Position numbers and translations under genes: made by a program. Of a DNA stretch of 37,801 bases, positions 14,911 through 23,442 are shown in pieces (within the stretch, counting starts at the first letter, position 1; every line of letters starts with the position of its first letter). The notes under the pieces were generated by a model that did no database searches, was not told the DNA's origin, and was given only the letters and a program-made list of their open reading frames with translations. Where the stretch lies: the NCBI RefSeq assembly GCF_002871005.1, contig NZ_PHSN01000037.1:1-37801 (forward strand), written 5' to 3'. The stretch is from Acidimangrovimonas sediminis (GTDB lineage: Bacteria > Pseudomonadota > Alphaproteobacteria > Rhodobacterales > Rhodobacteraceae).

Positions 14911-15561
14911 ATGTCGGATTTCACCCCCGCCAAGGTGCCGAGTGCCCTGATCGAGGTCGACGGCAAGAACTACATGCGCGACGCCAAGGGCGCGCTCTGG
15001 CCGGCCGAGCTGGTCAAGGCCCAGCACAAGCTCGAGGACGATACCGTTCGCAAGGTCATGGGCTACGCCCTGGCGCTGAGCGACCAGGTCTCGCGCTTCA
15101 AGGCCCACACCTTCGAGGATCTCGGCAGTTTCGACGCGCTCCTCGAGCAGGAATACGGCGTCACCAAGGGCGGCCCGAAGGGCAACCGTACTTATCAGAC
15201 CTATGACGGCCTCATGAAGGTCGAGGTGCGTGTCGCGGATCTGATGGATTTCGGGCCGGAGCTGCAGGTCGGCAAGCAGCTGCTCGACGAATGCCTCAAC
15301 GAATGGTCCGCGGACAGCCGCCCCGAGATCCGTGCGCTGATCACCGAGACCTTCAACACCGACAAGGAGGGCCAGGTGAACCGCGCACTCCTGTTCACTC
15401 TGCTGCGGCTCGACGTGAACGATGCCCGCTGGGTGAAGGCGATGGAGGCGCTGCGGGCTGCGATCCGCGTCGTGGGCTCCAGGACCTATTACCGGATCCA
15501 GACCCGCGAGACCGTCGATGCGCCTTGGGAAACCGTCACGATCGATCTGGCGAAGGCCTGA
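14911..15561 (+). CDS. DUF3164 family phage protein
   Basis: The ATG at 14911 follows TAGGAGAACC, a good ribosome site. The 216-aa protein has the DUF3164 pattern: YMRDAKGALWPAELVKAQHKLEDDTVRKV near the N-terminus, a middle helical part with GGPKGNRTYQTYDG, and the C-terminal FNTDKEGQVNRALLFTLLRLDVNDARWVKAMEALRAAIRVVGSRTYYRI. DUF3164 genes lie in the Mu early region next to gemA, as here. The function is unknown. Confidence 0.9.
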   Translation: MSDFTPAKVPSALIEVDGKNYMRDAKGALWPAELVKAQHKLEDDTVRKVMGYALALSDQVSRFKAHTFEDLGSFDALLEQEYGVTKGGPKGNRTYQTYDGLMKVEVRVADLMDFGPELQVGKQLLDECLNEWSADSRPEIRALITETFNTDKEGQVNRALLFTLLRLDVNDARWVKAMEALRAAIRVVGSRTYYRIQTRETVDAPWETVTIDLAKA

Positions 15562-15563
15562 CC

Positions 15564-16004
15564 ATGATCCGCTCCCTCCAGCGCAAGATCCATCTCGCCT
15601 GCCGCCAGCTCGGCCTCGACCAGGATACGCGGCACGACCTGCAGCTCGTCGTGACCGGGAAGGCGAGCTTGCGCGACATGGACGAGGGGGAGCTGAAGGC
15701 GATGGTCGCCGCGCTGGAGGCGCGCGGCTTCAGGAAAACGGCGCCCACCCGCAAGCGCTATCCCCGTGCGCCCCGCGCCGATCTGCGCCTCGTCCACGTC
15801 CTCTGGAGCCGCCTTGGTGAAGCCGGTGCCCTGCGGGAGCCCGGACGGGCCGGTCTCAACGCCTTCATCCGGGCCCGGTTCGAGAACAGCTGGGGGTCGG
15901 TCCCTGTCGACGTCGATGCGCTGCGCGATTGGGACAAGATCGCCACCGTGATCGACGCCCTGAAGGCCATGTGCGCGCGCAATGGTGTGGAGGTGGACCC
16001 GTGA
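15564..16004 (+). CDS. gemA: GemA-like (Mu gp16, DUF1018) regulator
   Basis: This 146-aa protein has the GemA layout: IRSLQRKIHLACRQLGLDQDTRHDLQLVVTGKASLRDMDEGELKAMVAALEARGF at the N-terminus and the C-terminal LVHVLWSRLGEAGALREPGRAGLNAFIRARF. In Mu, GemA affects host DNA topology and gene expression. The ATG is two bases after the DUF3164 stop. The RF-rich basic link (RKTAPTRKRYPRAPRADLR) suggests nucleic-acid contact. Confidence 0.88.
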   Translation: MIRSLQRKIHLACRQLGLDQDTRHDLQLVVTGKASLRDMDEGELKAMVAALEARGFRKTAPTRKRYPRAPRADLRLVHVLWSRLGEAGALREPGRAGLNAFIRARFENSWGSVPVDVDALRDWDKIATVIDALKAMCARNGVEVDP

Positions 16005-16237
16005 AGAAGTCGATCGTCACCGTCACCGACCATGCCGTCCTGCGCTACCTGGAGCGGGTCGAAGGGCTCGATGTCGAGCGGGTGCGCCGGGAGATCGGCC
16101 GACGCGTCGATCGCGTCGCCCTGGCCGGCGCCTCGGCCGTGCTGATCGAGGGGCACCGGTATGTCCTCTCGCCGATGGGGTCCGTCGTCACCGTGATGTC
16201 GGCCGCACGCCCCGAACGCGGGAGAGGCTCGGGATGA
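16001..16237 (+). CDS. Hypothetical protein, 78 aa
   Basis: A GTG start at 16001 overlaps the GemA stop (GTGA) and has GGAGG upstream. The sequence (SIVTVTDHAVLRYLERVEGLDVERVRREIGRRVDRVALAGASAVLIEGHRYVLSPMGSVVTVM) has the pattern of a small phage family with a HAVLRYLERV motif seen near Mor genes; no biochemical role is known to me. It ends in an ATGA overlap with the Mor-like gene. Confidence 0.7.
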   Translation: MKKSIVTVTDHAVLRYLERVEGLDVERVRREIGRRVDRVALAGASAVLIEGHRYVLSPMGSVVTVMSAARPERGRGSG

Positions 16238-16605
16238 CCGGTACTCCCAAACCTCCGGCGCATATTCAGCCCTATGTCGAGATTCTGGGCATCGACGGCG
16301 CCATCGACTTCTTTCTCGAGTTCGGTGGTTCCGAAATCTACCTGTCGGCCACGCCCAAGGGAAAGTCCCGCCTCGTCCAGCATGTGGGGGCCCAGCGGGC
16401 ACAGGAGCTGGCGGTCGCTGTGGGGCACCTCAAGGTCCGCATTCCCACCACGAAACCCTGGATCGCGCAGGTCTGGCATTCACGGGGCTTGCCTGTGGCC
16501 GAGATCGCCCGCAGACTGCACATGACGGACGTTGCCGTGCGCCGCTGGCTGAAGGCTGGCCCGGGCAACATTGCCCCCGATCCGCGGCAACCCAGCCTCT
16601 TCTGA
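16234..16605 (+). CDS. mor: Mor-family transcription activator
   Basis: Mor binds upstream of the middle promoter and recruits sigma70 RNA polymerase. This 123-aa protein has the Mor arrangement: an N-terminal dimerisation part (YVEILGIDGAIDFFLEFGGSEIYLS) and a C-terminal helix-turn-helix (WIAQVWHSRGLPVAEIARRLHMTDVAVRRWLK, about residues 78-110). It is the last gene of the early operon. Just downstream lie a conserved 20-base element and the endolysin operon, so it probably switches on those genes. No separate C-type activator is visible. Confidence 0.88.
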   Translation: MTGTPKPPAHIQPYVEILGIDGAIDFFLEFGGSEIYLSATPKGKSRLVQHVGAQRAQELAVAVGHLKVRIPTTKPWIAQVWHSRGLPVAEIARRLHMTDVAVRRWLKAGPGNIAPDPRQPSLF

Positions 16606-16612
16606 CTGTCAC

Positions 16613-16678
16613 CCGCACACCGTTGCGGATGTTTTGACACCCCCTTCAAGGGCAATCTGGCCTCATCATTCGATGAGG
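16613..16678 (+). promoter_or_regulatory. Candidate Mor-dependent late promoter region
   Basis: An element with core ACCGTTGCGGATGT (16619-16632) recurs with 18/20 match over 20 bases at 26596-26615. It is followed by TTGACA (16634-16639), the dyad CCCTT-C-AAGGG (16642-16652) and the dyad CCTCAT-CATTCG-ATGAGG (16661-16678). The last dyad covers the endolysin ribosome site, as its AGG/GAGG lies just before ATG 16684. No convincing TATAAT lies at 17 bases, which fits activator dependence. Confidence 0.6.
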
Positions 16679-16683
16679 TTTTC

Positions 16684-17199
16684 ATGCCCGATCAGGACAA
16701 GTTCGTGACCTGCTTCAAGGAGGTCATCGGCGAGGAGGGGGACTATGTGAACGACCCGCGCGATCCGGGGGGCGAGACCAAGTTCGGCATCGCCAAGCGC
16801 TACAACCCGAACGTCGACATCAAGGCGCTCACCCTCGAGCAGGCACGCGAGATCTACCGCACGAAATACTGGGATCCCGCCCAGTGCGACCTGCTGCCGC
16901 TCGCCGCTGCCAGCGTCTACTTCGACGCCGTCGTCAACATGGGGCAGGATACCGCGGTGCGGCTGATGCAGACCGCCCTCGGCGAGACCTCCGACGGCGT
17001 CATCGGTCCTCGCACCCGCGGGGCGATGCGCCGGCGCGGCAAAGACCCCGAGCTGATCGTCAACTTCCAGGCCGAGCGCGGCATCTACTATGCCGGGCGC
17101 GGACACTTCGAAATCTACGGGCGAGGCTGGCTGCGCCGGGTCATCCGAGGCGCGATGGAAGCCGCGCGCATCGAGGCGGATGGCGAGGTGGCGGCATGA
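16684..17199 (+). CDS. Endolysin, glycoside hydrolase family 108
   Basis: This 171-aa protein would cleave peptidoglycan. The GH108 motif GEEGDYVNDPRDPGGETKFGI (about residues 16-36) contains the presumed catalytic Glu18. The C-terminal part (TSDGVIGPRTRGAMRR) is a peptidoglycan-binding-like segment. There is no signal peptide, so export would depend on the holin gene that directly follows. Length and motif order match the family. Confidence 0.93.
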   Translation: MPDQDKFVTCFKEVIGEEGDYVNDPRDPGGETKFGIAKRYNPNVDIKALTLEQAREIYRTKYWDPAQCDLLPLAAASVYFDAVVNMGQDTAVRLMQTALGETSDGVIGPRTRGAMRRRGKDPELIVNFQAERGIYYAGRGHFEIYGRGWLRRVIRGAMEAARIEADGEVAA

Positions 17200-17456
17200 C
17201 CGGCAACCCGTCTCTTCCCCCGCTTCCCGCCTGGCACGCGCGCAGCTTCTACGCCGCGCTCCTGATGATCGCGACGGTGATCTGCAATGCCATGGGCATC
17301 GATCTCGGTGGCTGGTTCGCCACTCACCTCGGCCTCGCGAACGAGTCCGCCGTCCTGGATTTCGTGATGGCCGTCATGCCGATCGTCTTCGGGCTCTGGG
17401 CCTGGGCCGAACGCCACGCGCCGAACTACCGGCTCGTTTGGAGACGGATCCTGTGA
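17196..17456 (+). CDS. Holin-like membrane protein
   Basis: This 86-aa protein overlaps the endolysin stop (ATGA). Two hydrophobic segments are seen, SFYAALLMIATVICNAMGI (about residues 16-35) and VLDFVMAVMPIVFGLWAWA (about 53-72), with a basic C-terminal tail (RLVWRRIL). This is the layout of a two-helix phage holin. Its place between endolysin and Rz/Rz1-like genes supports that. Confidence 0.82.
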   Translation: MTGNPSLPPLPAWHARSFYAALLMIATVICNAMGIDLGGWFATHLGLANESAVLDFVMAVMPIVFGLWAWAERHAPNYRLVWRRIL

Positions 17457-17692
17457 TCAGCCTCACCGCCATTCTCGCGCTGCTCGGCAGCGTGATCGCC
17501 GCGATCGCCGCCGCCTTCGGCTACGGCCGGGTCTCCGGATCAAAGGCGGCCAGGAAGGACGTCGCCGCCGAGGCAGCCGCGTCGGAACTGCAAACCAGAA
17601 AGAGGATCGACAATGCGGTGGATGCTGCGACCGGCCCTGATGCTGACGCTGATCGCGACTGGCTGCGCGCCCGCGGTCGCGACCAACGATAG
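17453..17692 (+). CDS. Rz-like inner-membrane spanin subunit
   Basis: GTG start at 17453 overlapping the holin stop. One N-terminal transmembrane helix (about residues 3-24, SLTAILALLGSVIAAIAAAFGYG) is followed by an Ala/Arg/Lys/Glu-rich periplasmic helix and a basic tail, as in Rz-type i-spanins. The Rz1-like lipoprotein gene begins inside it in another frame. The pair would fuse inner and outer membranes at the end of lysis. Confidence 0.78.
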   Translation: MISLTAILALLGSVIAAIAAAFGYGRVSGSKAARKDVAAEAAASELQTRKRIDNAVDAATGPDADADRDWLRARGRDQR

Positions 17693-17831
17693 CGCGCTCT
17701 GCGCGGGCCTCGAACCATTGGCGACCCGTCATGCCGCGGCGCTGGCCGAGGATGGCGGCCCGAAGTCGCTCGCGACCGGGCGCCAGCTGATCGCGGGTCT
17801 GGATGCGGGCTGCGGGAAGGCCGCCCCGTGA
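17613..17831 (+). CDS. Rz1-like outer-membrane spanin lipoprotein, nested start in Rz
   Basis: This 72-aa protein has a signal peptide and lipobox: MRWMLRPALMLTLIATGC, with LIATGC placing the lipidated Cys at residue 18. Its start lies 80 bases inside the Rz frame and it reads in a different frame, as in lambda Rz/Rz1. The mature part is short, with two more Cys. It is coupled to the next gene by GTGA. Confidence 0.78.
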   Translation: MRWMLRPALMLTLIATGCAPAVATNDSALCAGLEPLATRHAAALAEDGGPKSLATGRQLIAGLDAGCGKAAP

Positions 17832-18184
17832 ACATCGCCTTCGACACCACGATCAGCCTCATGGGGCTCGCCAGCGTCGCCGTCTCGGCCGGCACCGCCG
17901 TCTTCGCCTGGTACCGCACCCGCACCCGGGATCTGGAAGAACGCCTGAAGGAAGGCTCCGACCGAATGAACCGTCACGACGCGCGGATCGAGCGGATCGA
18001 GCAGACCGTCAGGGGGCTCCCGGCCGCGAGCGACATGCACACGCTGGAGCTCCGGCTTGTCGAGATGTCTGGCGACCTGAAGGCGCTCGCCGCCGTGATG
18101 GAGGGCAACACCAAGGTCATGAGCCGGCTCGAGTCGATCGTCTCGCGCCACGAAGACCACCTGCTTGAAGGAGGGAAGCGGTGA
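17828..18184 (+). CDS. DUF2730 family phage protein
   Basis: GTG start overlapping the Rz1 stop. A single N-terminal hydrophobic segment (about residues 10-28, LMGLASVAVSAGTAVFAWY) is followed by a long charged coil with heptad-like spacing (RDLEERLKEGSDRMNRHDARIERIEQTV...). Mu-like phages carry this gene (DUF2730) between lysis and terminase genes. The function is unknown. It resembles an i-spanin in shape, but the Rz/Rz1 pair is already present. Confidence 0.8.
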   Translation: MNIAFDTTISLMGLASVAVSAGTAVFAWYRTRTRDLEERLKEGSDRMNRHDARIERIEQTVRGLPAASDMHTLELRLVEMSGDLKALAAVMEGNTKVMSRLESIVSRHEDHLLEGGKR

Positions 18185-18477
18185 ACTACGCTGAACGGAC
18201 CCGCATGCACCGCCGCCTCGCGATCCTGCGCCATCTTGAGGCCTGCGCCGAATACACCTCGAACGCCTCCATCCTCCAGGACGTGCTGTTCGGCGTTGGC
18301 CTGCCCTCAACTCGCTCCGAGGTCGTGACCGAGCTTGCCTGGCTGAAGGAACAGGGTTTCGCCAGCTACGACGACCGTGCCGATTTCGTCGTGGTGACCG
18401 CCACCCGCCGTGGCGTCGAGATCGCGCGCGGTCTGGCCGTTCACCCGGAGATCCAGCGCCCTTCGCCGAGGGCCTGA
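18181..18477 (+). CDS. Mu-like phage protein with winged-helix pattern, 98 aa
   Basis: GTG start at 18181 overlapping the DUF2730 stop. The sequence (RRLAILRHLEACAEYTSNASILQDVLFGVGLPSTRSEVVTELAWLKEQGFASYDDRADFVVVTATRRGVEIARG) has the pattern of a winged helix and matches the family that sits before the Mu gp27 gene. The role is unknown, possibly DNA binding during packaging. Confidence 0.78.
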   Translation: MNYAERTRMHRRLAILRHLEACAEYTSNASILQDVLFGVGLPSTRSEVVTELAWLKEQGFASYDDRADFVVVTATRRGVEIARGLAVHPEIQRPSPRA

Positions 18478-18479
18478 TC

Positions 18480-19019
18480 ATGCCCGTCCCCCGCAAGGTC
18501 GACCTCCTGCCGCCCGAGCTGAAGAGCTGGCTGCAAGCCGAGCTGCGCCAGCGTGGCTTCGGCGGCTACGAGGATCTGGCCGAGGCTCTGAACTTCCGCC
18601 TCGAGGAAGAGGGGCTGGAGCTCCGGATCCGCAAGAGCGCGCTGCACGAGTTCGGCTCGGAATACCGCGAGTTCGTCCGGCTCCAGGAGCAGGCCAGCGA
18701 CTGGGCGCAGGAATGGCTGGGCGAGATGGGCATGGACGACCAGGCCCAGCGTCAGAACGTGCTCTTCCAGATGCTCACAACCCTGGCCTTTAAGGTCATG
18801 CAGGCTCAGGTCAGCAAGACCGGCGATGAAATCAGCCCCCAGGAGCTGCACTTCCTCGCCCGCATGATGAAGGACGTGATGCATTCCTCCGGCATCGTGC
18901 AGGCCATGCGCGAGAAGGAGCGCAAGGACCAGGCTGCAAAGCTTGAGGCGGCCGTCGCGGGCGGCGACATCGACGCGGCCGCGGCCGACAAGGCCCGCCG
19001 GATCCTTGGCTTCGCATGA
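18480..19019 (+). CDS. Small terminase-like protein (DUF3486, Mu gp27)
   Basis: This 179-aa protein begins with VPRKVDLLPPELKSWLQAELRQRGFGGYEDLAEALNFRLEEEGLELRIRKSALHEFG, the N-terminal HTH typical of DUF3486. It continues as a long helical part with a C-terminal DIDAAAADKARRILGFA. In Mu this protein is regarded as the packaging recognition subunit acting with gp28. It lies just before the 64-aa gene and TerL. Confidence 0.88.
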   Translation: MPVPRKVDLLPPELKSWLQAELRQRGFGGYEDLAEALNFRLEEEGLELRIRKSALHEFGSEYREFVRLQEQASDWAQEWLGEMGMDDQAQRQNVLFQMLTTLAFKVMQAQVSKTGDEISPQELHFLARMMKDVMHSSGIVQAMREKERKDQAAKLEAAVAGGDIDAAAADKARRILGFA

Positions 19020-19210
19020 GCGCGGATCATGACATCGGCATGCTCGTGCTGGTCGCGGGGCTGCATTTCAGGTCCGCGCGTCTCCGCACGCGGGCGGCGG
19101 CCTGGCTGTTCGGCCGCCATCAGCCGTTCGAGCATATCGGCTATCGCGGCCGGATCGCCTGGTGGCGTGATCGCCCCTATCTCCTGACCTTCAGGGAAGT
19201 CACGCCATGA
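19016..19210 (+). CDS. Hypothetical protein, 64 aa
   Basis: ATGA overlaps on both sides place this between the small terminase and TerL. The product (MSADHDIGMLVLVAGLHFRSARLRTRAAAWLFGRHQPFEHIGYRGRIAWWRDRPYLLTFREVTP) is basic and aromatic-rich, with no clear membrane segment. I do not recognise it. The compact context makes it probable. Confidence 0.6.
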   Translation: MSADHDIGMLVLVAGLHFRSARLRTRAAAWLFGRHQPFEHIGYRGRIAWWRDRPYLLTFREVTP

Positions 19211-20637
19211 CTGCCTCAGCTGCGGCCAGTCCGGTCGTCGATTTCCTCCCCTATCAGCGTGCCTGGATCTCCGATGACAGCCGCTTCAAGATCGGCATGT
19301 TCGCACGTCAGACCGGCAAGACCTTCTCGACCTGCGGTGAATGCGTCGATGATTGCTTCCGTGCCTGGGCCGACGGACGGCGCGCGCGCTGGGTGATCCT
19401 CAGCCGCGGCGAGCGGCAGGCGGCCGAGGCGATGACCGAGGTGATCAAGCCGTTCACCAAGGCCTTTTACGAGGTCTACAACACCCTGGTGAAGGGTGGC
19501 GAGCCGCGGTTTGAGGAGAGCGAATTCCGCGCCCCGCAGGACAGTGGGCCCGACGCCATCTACAGGGCGATGGAGACGATCTTCCCCAACGGTTCGCGCA
19601 TCACGGCGCTCCCGGCGAACCCCGACACCGCACGCGGCTTCTCGGCCAATGTGATCCTCGACGAATTCGCCTTCCATGCGAAGAGCCGTGAGATCTGGGC
19701 CGCACTTTTCCCGGTGATCTCAAAGGGCGGCCAGAAGCTGCGTGTCATCTCGACGCCGAACGGCAAGGGCAACAAGTTCTATGAACTGATGACGGCCGAG
19801 GGCTCGGTCTGGTCGCGCCACGTCACCGACATTTACGAGGCGGTCCGCCAAGGCCTTGATCGGGACATCGACATGCTGCGCGCCGGCATGGCCGACGAGG
19901 ATGCCTGGGCGCAGGAATACGAGCTCAAGTGGCTCGACGAGGCCTCGGCCTGGCTCGACTATGACCTGATCTCCTCGGTCGAGAGCGAGACGGCGGGCAA
20001 GCCGGATGGCTACCGCGGCGGGACCTGTTTCGTCGGTGTCGACATCGCCGCGCGCAACGACCTCTTCGTCATCTGGGTAATGGAGCTGGTCGGCGACGTA
20101 CTCTGGACCCGTGAGATCATCGCGAAGCGTCGCATCACCTTTGCCGAGCAGGAGGAACTGCTCGCCGAGGTCTTCCGCCGCTATCGCGTCGTCCGCTGCG
20201 CGATCGACCAGACCGGCATGGGCGAGAAGCCCGTCGAGGACGCGCAGCGCCGTCACGGTACCGATCGCGTGGAAGGCGTCCTCTTCTCTGGGGCCGTGAA
20301 ACTCGACCTCGCGACGGTGTTGAAGGAGCGGTTCCAGGATCGCCGGATCCGCATCCCCGCCGGCGACCCGGCGTTGCGTGCCGATCTGCATGCGATCCGC
20401 AGCCAGGTTGGCGTGACCGGCCAGCGCCGGCTGATCGCCGATGGTGATACCGATGGCCACGCCGACCGGTTCTGGGCCGGTGCCCTGGCCGCCGGCGCGG
20501 CGCAGCTCGACTACCAGCCCTACGAATACCGGGCCACCGGCCGCCCCGCTGAGGCGCTCGGGACGGCCGAGGACGATGATGACCAGCGCGATTGGTGGCG
20601 CCCGCCGATGGGCGGCGGCCTGAGAGGAGGCCTCTGA
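19207..20637 (+). CDS. Terminase large subunit (Mu gp28-like)
   Basis: This 476-aa motor/nuclease packages phage DNA. The Walker A-like FARQTGKT sits at about residues 32-39, Walker B VILDEF with Asp152-Glu153, and the C-terminal RNase H-fold nuclease Asps at about 279 (VGVDIAARND) and 334 (CAIDQTGMGEKP), with a last acidic/His group DTDGHADRFWA at about 415-425. Mu-type enzymes fill heads from integrated DNA, taking in host sequence at the ends. It overlaps the portal start (TGATG). Confidence 0.93.
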   Translation: MTASAAASPVVDFLPYQRAWISDDSRFKIGMFARQTGKTFSTCGECVDDCFRAWADGRRARWVILSRGERQAAEAMTEVIKPFTKAFYEVYNTLVKGGEPRFEESEFRAPQDSGPDAIYRAMETIFPNGSRITALPANPDTARGFSANVILDEFAFHAKSREIWAALFPVISKGGQKLRVISTPNGKGNKFYELMTAEGSVWSRHVTDIYEAVRQGLDRDIDMLRAGMADEDAWAQEYELKWLDEASAWLDYDLISSVESETAGKPDGYRGGTCFVGVDIAARNDLFVIWVMELVGDVLWTREIIAKRRITFAEQEELLAEVFRRYRVVRCAIDQTGMGEKPVEDAQRRHGTDRVEGVLFSGAVKLDLATVLKERFQDRRIRIPAGDPALRADLHAIRSQVGVTGQRRLIADGDTDGHADRFWAGALAAGAAQLDYQPYEYRATGRPAEALGTAEDDDDQRDWWRPPMGGGLRGGL

Positions 20638-22304
20638 TGGCAAAGACCCCGACCCTGCTCGATCAATGGGGACGCCCCGTGCGCAAGGCGGTGCTGACCG
20701 AAGAAATCTCCGGACCGACGCTGGCCGGCGTGCGCTCTCCGATTGCCGGCACGCCGGCGGATGGGCTGACGCCGGTCCGCCTCGCATCGATCCTGCGCGA
20801 AGCCGATCACGGCGAAGCGGTGCGCTATCTCGAACTGGCCGAGGTGATCGAGGAGCGTGACCCCCATTATCTCGGCGTGCTGGGCACCCGGCGTCGATCG
20901 GTCTCGCAGATCGACGTGACGGTCGAGGCGGCAAGCGATGCGGCGCGTGATGTCGAAATAGCGGACATGGTGCGCGACTGGCTCGAACGCGATGAGCTTC
21001 AGGAGGAGCTCTTCGACATCCTCGACAGTATCGGCAAGGGCTACAGCTTCACCGAGATCATCTGGGACACGTCCGAAGGCCAGTGGCAGCCACAGCGTCT
21101 GGAATGGCGCGACCCACGGTGGTTCCGCTGGGAGCAGCGGGATCTCACGACGCCGCTCTATCTCGCCGACGATGGCACGCGGCAGCCGCTGGAGCCGTTC
21201 AAATACATCTTCGCACGGATGAAGGCGAAGTCCGGGATCCCCGCGCGCTCCGGTCTGGCGCGGGTCGCGGCCTGGGGCTGGATGTTCAAAGCCTTCACCC
21301 AGCGCGACTGGGCGATCTTCACCCAGACCTATGGCCAGCCACTCAGGGTGGGCAAATATGGCGCCGGCTCCAGCAAGGAAGATCGGGATACCCTCTTCCG
21401 CGCCGTTGCCAATATCGCGGGCGATTGTGCGGCGATCATTTCCCAGAGCATGGAGATCGAGTTCGTAGAGTCGAAGAACGTCGGACCGGGCTCGGATCTC
21501 TACGAGAAGCGGAGCGATTGGCTCGATCGTCAGATCTCGAAGGCTGTGCTTGGCCAAACGGCCACAACGGACGCGATCGCCGGCGGGCATGCCGTTGGCC
21601 AGGAACACCGGCAGGTGCAGGAGGACATCGAGCGCGCCGATGCCAAGGCGCTGAGTGCGATCCTGAACCGCGACTTGATCCGGCCCTGGGTCGATCTCGA
21701 GTATGGTCCCCAGGAGCGCTATCCGCGCCTGGTCATCGCCCGGCCAGAAGTGGAAGACATCGGCACGTTGGCCGATGCGCTTGCCAAACTCGTGCCGCTC
21801 GGGCTGAAGGTCCAGGCGAGCGAGGTCCGCGACCGTGCGGGCTTCTCGGATCCGGAGGAGAATTCGGAGGTGCTGGGGGCGACGACACCCCAAAATCCGC
21901 CCCCAAATGCCCCGAACACCCCGCCGGAGCCGGGTCAGGTCGACCCCTCGCAACAGGATCGTCCGGTTAAACACTTTTCCGGCGAAATTAAACGGGGTCT
22001 CGGTCTTCCGGGTGTCACGGCCGCCCCGCAGGCAGAAGGGCCCTCAGCGGGCAAAAAATCGGGGGGCTCGCCTCAGGACCTTCTGACCGACCGGATGGAG
22101 ATCGAGGCCGGCCCCGAGATCGCCGCCATGATCGACCAGGTGGAAGCCATGCTTTCGGCGGCCAGTTCCCTTGATGAGTTCCGCTCGATGCTGCTCGAGG
22201 CCTTCCCATCGATCGACAGCTCCGGCCTCGCCCGCGTCATGGCCGCGGGCATGATGGCGGCCGAGGCCGCGGGCCGCACGGCGCTGGAGGCCGACAGTGG
22301 CTGA
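20637..22304 (+). CDS. Portal protein (DUF935, Mu gp29)
   Basis: The start is the ATG at 20637 overlapping the terminase stop; longer frames lack support. The 555-aa protein begins ...TLLDQWGRPVRKAVLTEEISGPTLAGVRS, the DUF935 pattern, and has ...VLGTRRRSVSQIDVTVEA...YSFTEIIWD... and a C-terminal tail. Residues about 415-490 are a Pro/Asn/Gln/Gly-rich linker of low complexity. A further helical part ends MAAGMMAAEAAGRTALEADSG. It would form the ring through which DNA enters the head. Confidence 0.93.
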   Translation: MAKTPTLLDQWGRPVRKAVLTEEISGPTLAGVRSPIAGTPADGLTPVRLASILREADHGEAVRYLELAEVIEERDPHYLGVLGTRRRSVSQIDVTVEAASDAARDVEIADMVRDWLERDELQEELFDILDSIGKGYSFTEIIWDTSEGQWQPQRLEWRDPRWFRWEQRDLTTPLYLADDGTRQPLEPFKYIFARMKAKSGIPARSGLARVAAWGWMFKAFTQRDWAIFTQTYGQPLRVGKYGAGSSKEDRDTLFRAVANIAGDCAAIISQSMEIEFVESKNVGPGSDLYEKRSDWLDRQISKAVLGQTATTDAIAGGHAVGQEHRQVQEDIERADAKALSAILNRDLIRPWVDLEYGPQERYPRLVIARPEVEDIGTLADALAKLVPLGLKVQASEVRDRAGFSDPEENSEVLGATTPQNPPPNAPNTPPEPGQVDPSQQDRPVKHFSGEIKRGLGLPGVTAAPQAEGPSAGKKSGGSPQDLLTDRMEIEAGPEIAAMIDQVEAMLSAASSLDEFRSMLLEAFPSIDSSGLARVMAAGMMAAEAAGRTALEADSG

Positions 22305-23439
22305 TCCGATCCTCGGCATCCTGGGCAAGCCCTTCGCCGAGCAGGTCGCGGCCTTTCGCCTTCGCCTCGGCAACCTCGTCCCGACCGCCCGTTGGGATGA
22401 TATCCAGACCTCGGCACATGATACCGGCTACATGGTGGCGGGTGCTGCCAAGGCCGACCTCCTGGCGGATCTCGCCGGGGCGACCGACAAGGCCATCTCG
22501 GCCGGCACCTCGCTCGAGGAGTTCCGTCGCGACTTCCGCCAGATCGTGGAGCGGCATGGGTGGCACGGCTGGACCGGAGAAGACACCGCTGCGGGCCGCG
22601 CCTGGCGGACGCGGGTGATCTACCGCACCAACATGTCGACCACCTATGCCGCCGGACGCCATGCTCAGCTCACCGAGGGCGGCTTCCCGCTCTGGGTCTA
22701 CCGGCACGGCGCATCGCGTGAACCCCGGATCCTGCACCTTTCCTGGAACGGGCTGGTGCTGGCGCCGGATCATGCGTTCTGGAAAGCGCATTATCCGCCC
22801 TCGGACTGGGGATGCAGCTGCTACGTCATCGGCGCGCGCTCGAAAGCGGGCGCCCGGCGCGTCGGCGGCGATCCGGACAAGCCCCTGCCGGACAACTGGG
22901 ACCGGATCGACCCGAAGACAGGCACGCCGGTCGGTATCGGCAAGGGTTGGGACTATGCGCCGGGCGCCAGCGTCACACGGCTGATCCCCGCGATGCGCGA
23001 CAAGCTCGAGCAGCTGCCTGACCGCCCCTCGATCGACCTGATCCAGAGCTGGCTCACCTCCAACGGCTTCAGAAGCTGGCTTGCCACGCCGCAAGGCGCC
23101 TTCCCGATCGCCCGGGCTCCGGCCGAGGTCGTGGCCCGGCTCAGCTCCGACCGGGCGGTGGTGGAGCTCACGGCCCAGGCGGCGCGGTCGGCAACCTCGG
23201 CGATCGCCGACCTGAGCGGCGCGCAGCTGACCGCGGTGCAGTCGCTCATTGCCAACCCCGCGCGTGTCGTCGCGGACGGCGCTGCAGAGATCTATGTCGG
23301 CGCGGCCGGTCCAGATGGCACGGCTCTCGCCATTCGGGTGGTGCGGGCGGCCGAGGGGCTGGAGGTGACCCGGGTCGTCAAGATGAGCCGCCCGAACGAG
23401 ACGGATGACCAGACGATCATCGCCATGATGGAGGGCTGA
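22297..23439 (+). CDS. Mu F-like minor head protein (gp30)
   Basis: GTG start at 22297 overlapping the portal stop. The 380-aa protein carries the phage head morphogenesis (SPP1 gp7/Mu F) domain: RTRVIYRTNMSTTYAAGRHAQ...WVYRHGASREPRILHLSWNGLVL...FWKAHYPPSDWGCSCYVIGARSK (about residues 105-190). The C-terminal 100 residues (AIADLSGAQLTAVQSLIA...ALAIRVVRAAEGLEVTRVV) resemble the nuclease-like tails often fused to these proteins, but I see no clear catalytic set. It is needed for head assembly in Mu. Confidence 0.9.
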   Translation: MADPILGILGKPFAEQVAAFRLRLGNLVPTARWDDIQTSAHDTGYMVAGAAKADLLADLAGATDKAISAGTSLEEFRRDFRQIVERHGWHGWTGEDTAAGRAWRTRVIYRTNMSTTYAAGRHAQLTEGGFPLWVYRHGASREPRILHLSWNGLVLAPDHAFWKAHYPPSDWGCSCYVIGARSKAGARRVGGDPDKPLPDNWDRIDPKTGTPVGIGKGWDYAPGASVTRLIPAMRDKLEQLPDRPSIDLIQSWLTSNGFRSWLATPQGAFPIARAPAEVVARLSSDRAVVELTAQAARSATSAIADLSGAQLTAVQSLIANPARVVADGAAEIYVGAAGPDGTALAIRVVRAAEGLEVTRVVKMSRPNETDDQTIIAMMEG

Positions 23440-23442
23440 GCC

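Noticed and set aside
16634-16662. A normal sigma70 promoter starting from TTGACA before the endolysin
   Set aside because: No acceptable -10 box lies 16-18 bases downstream; activator-dependent initiation is more likely, so it was kept only as part of the Mor-dependent candidate.
20520-21974. A 484-codon minus-strand frame opposite the portal gene
   Set aside because: Antisense shadow of DUF935, with low-complexity composition and no domain.
22297-23439. A toxin-type nuclease domain at the C-terminus of the F-like protein
   Set aside because: The tail resembles such fusions in length and position, but no catalytic residues could be identified by eye.
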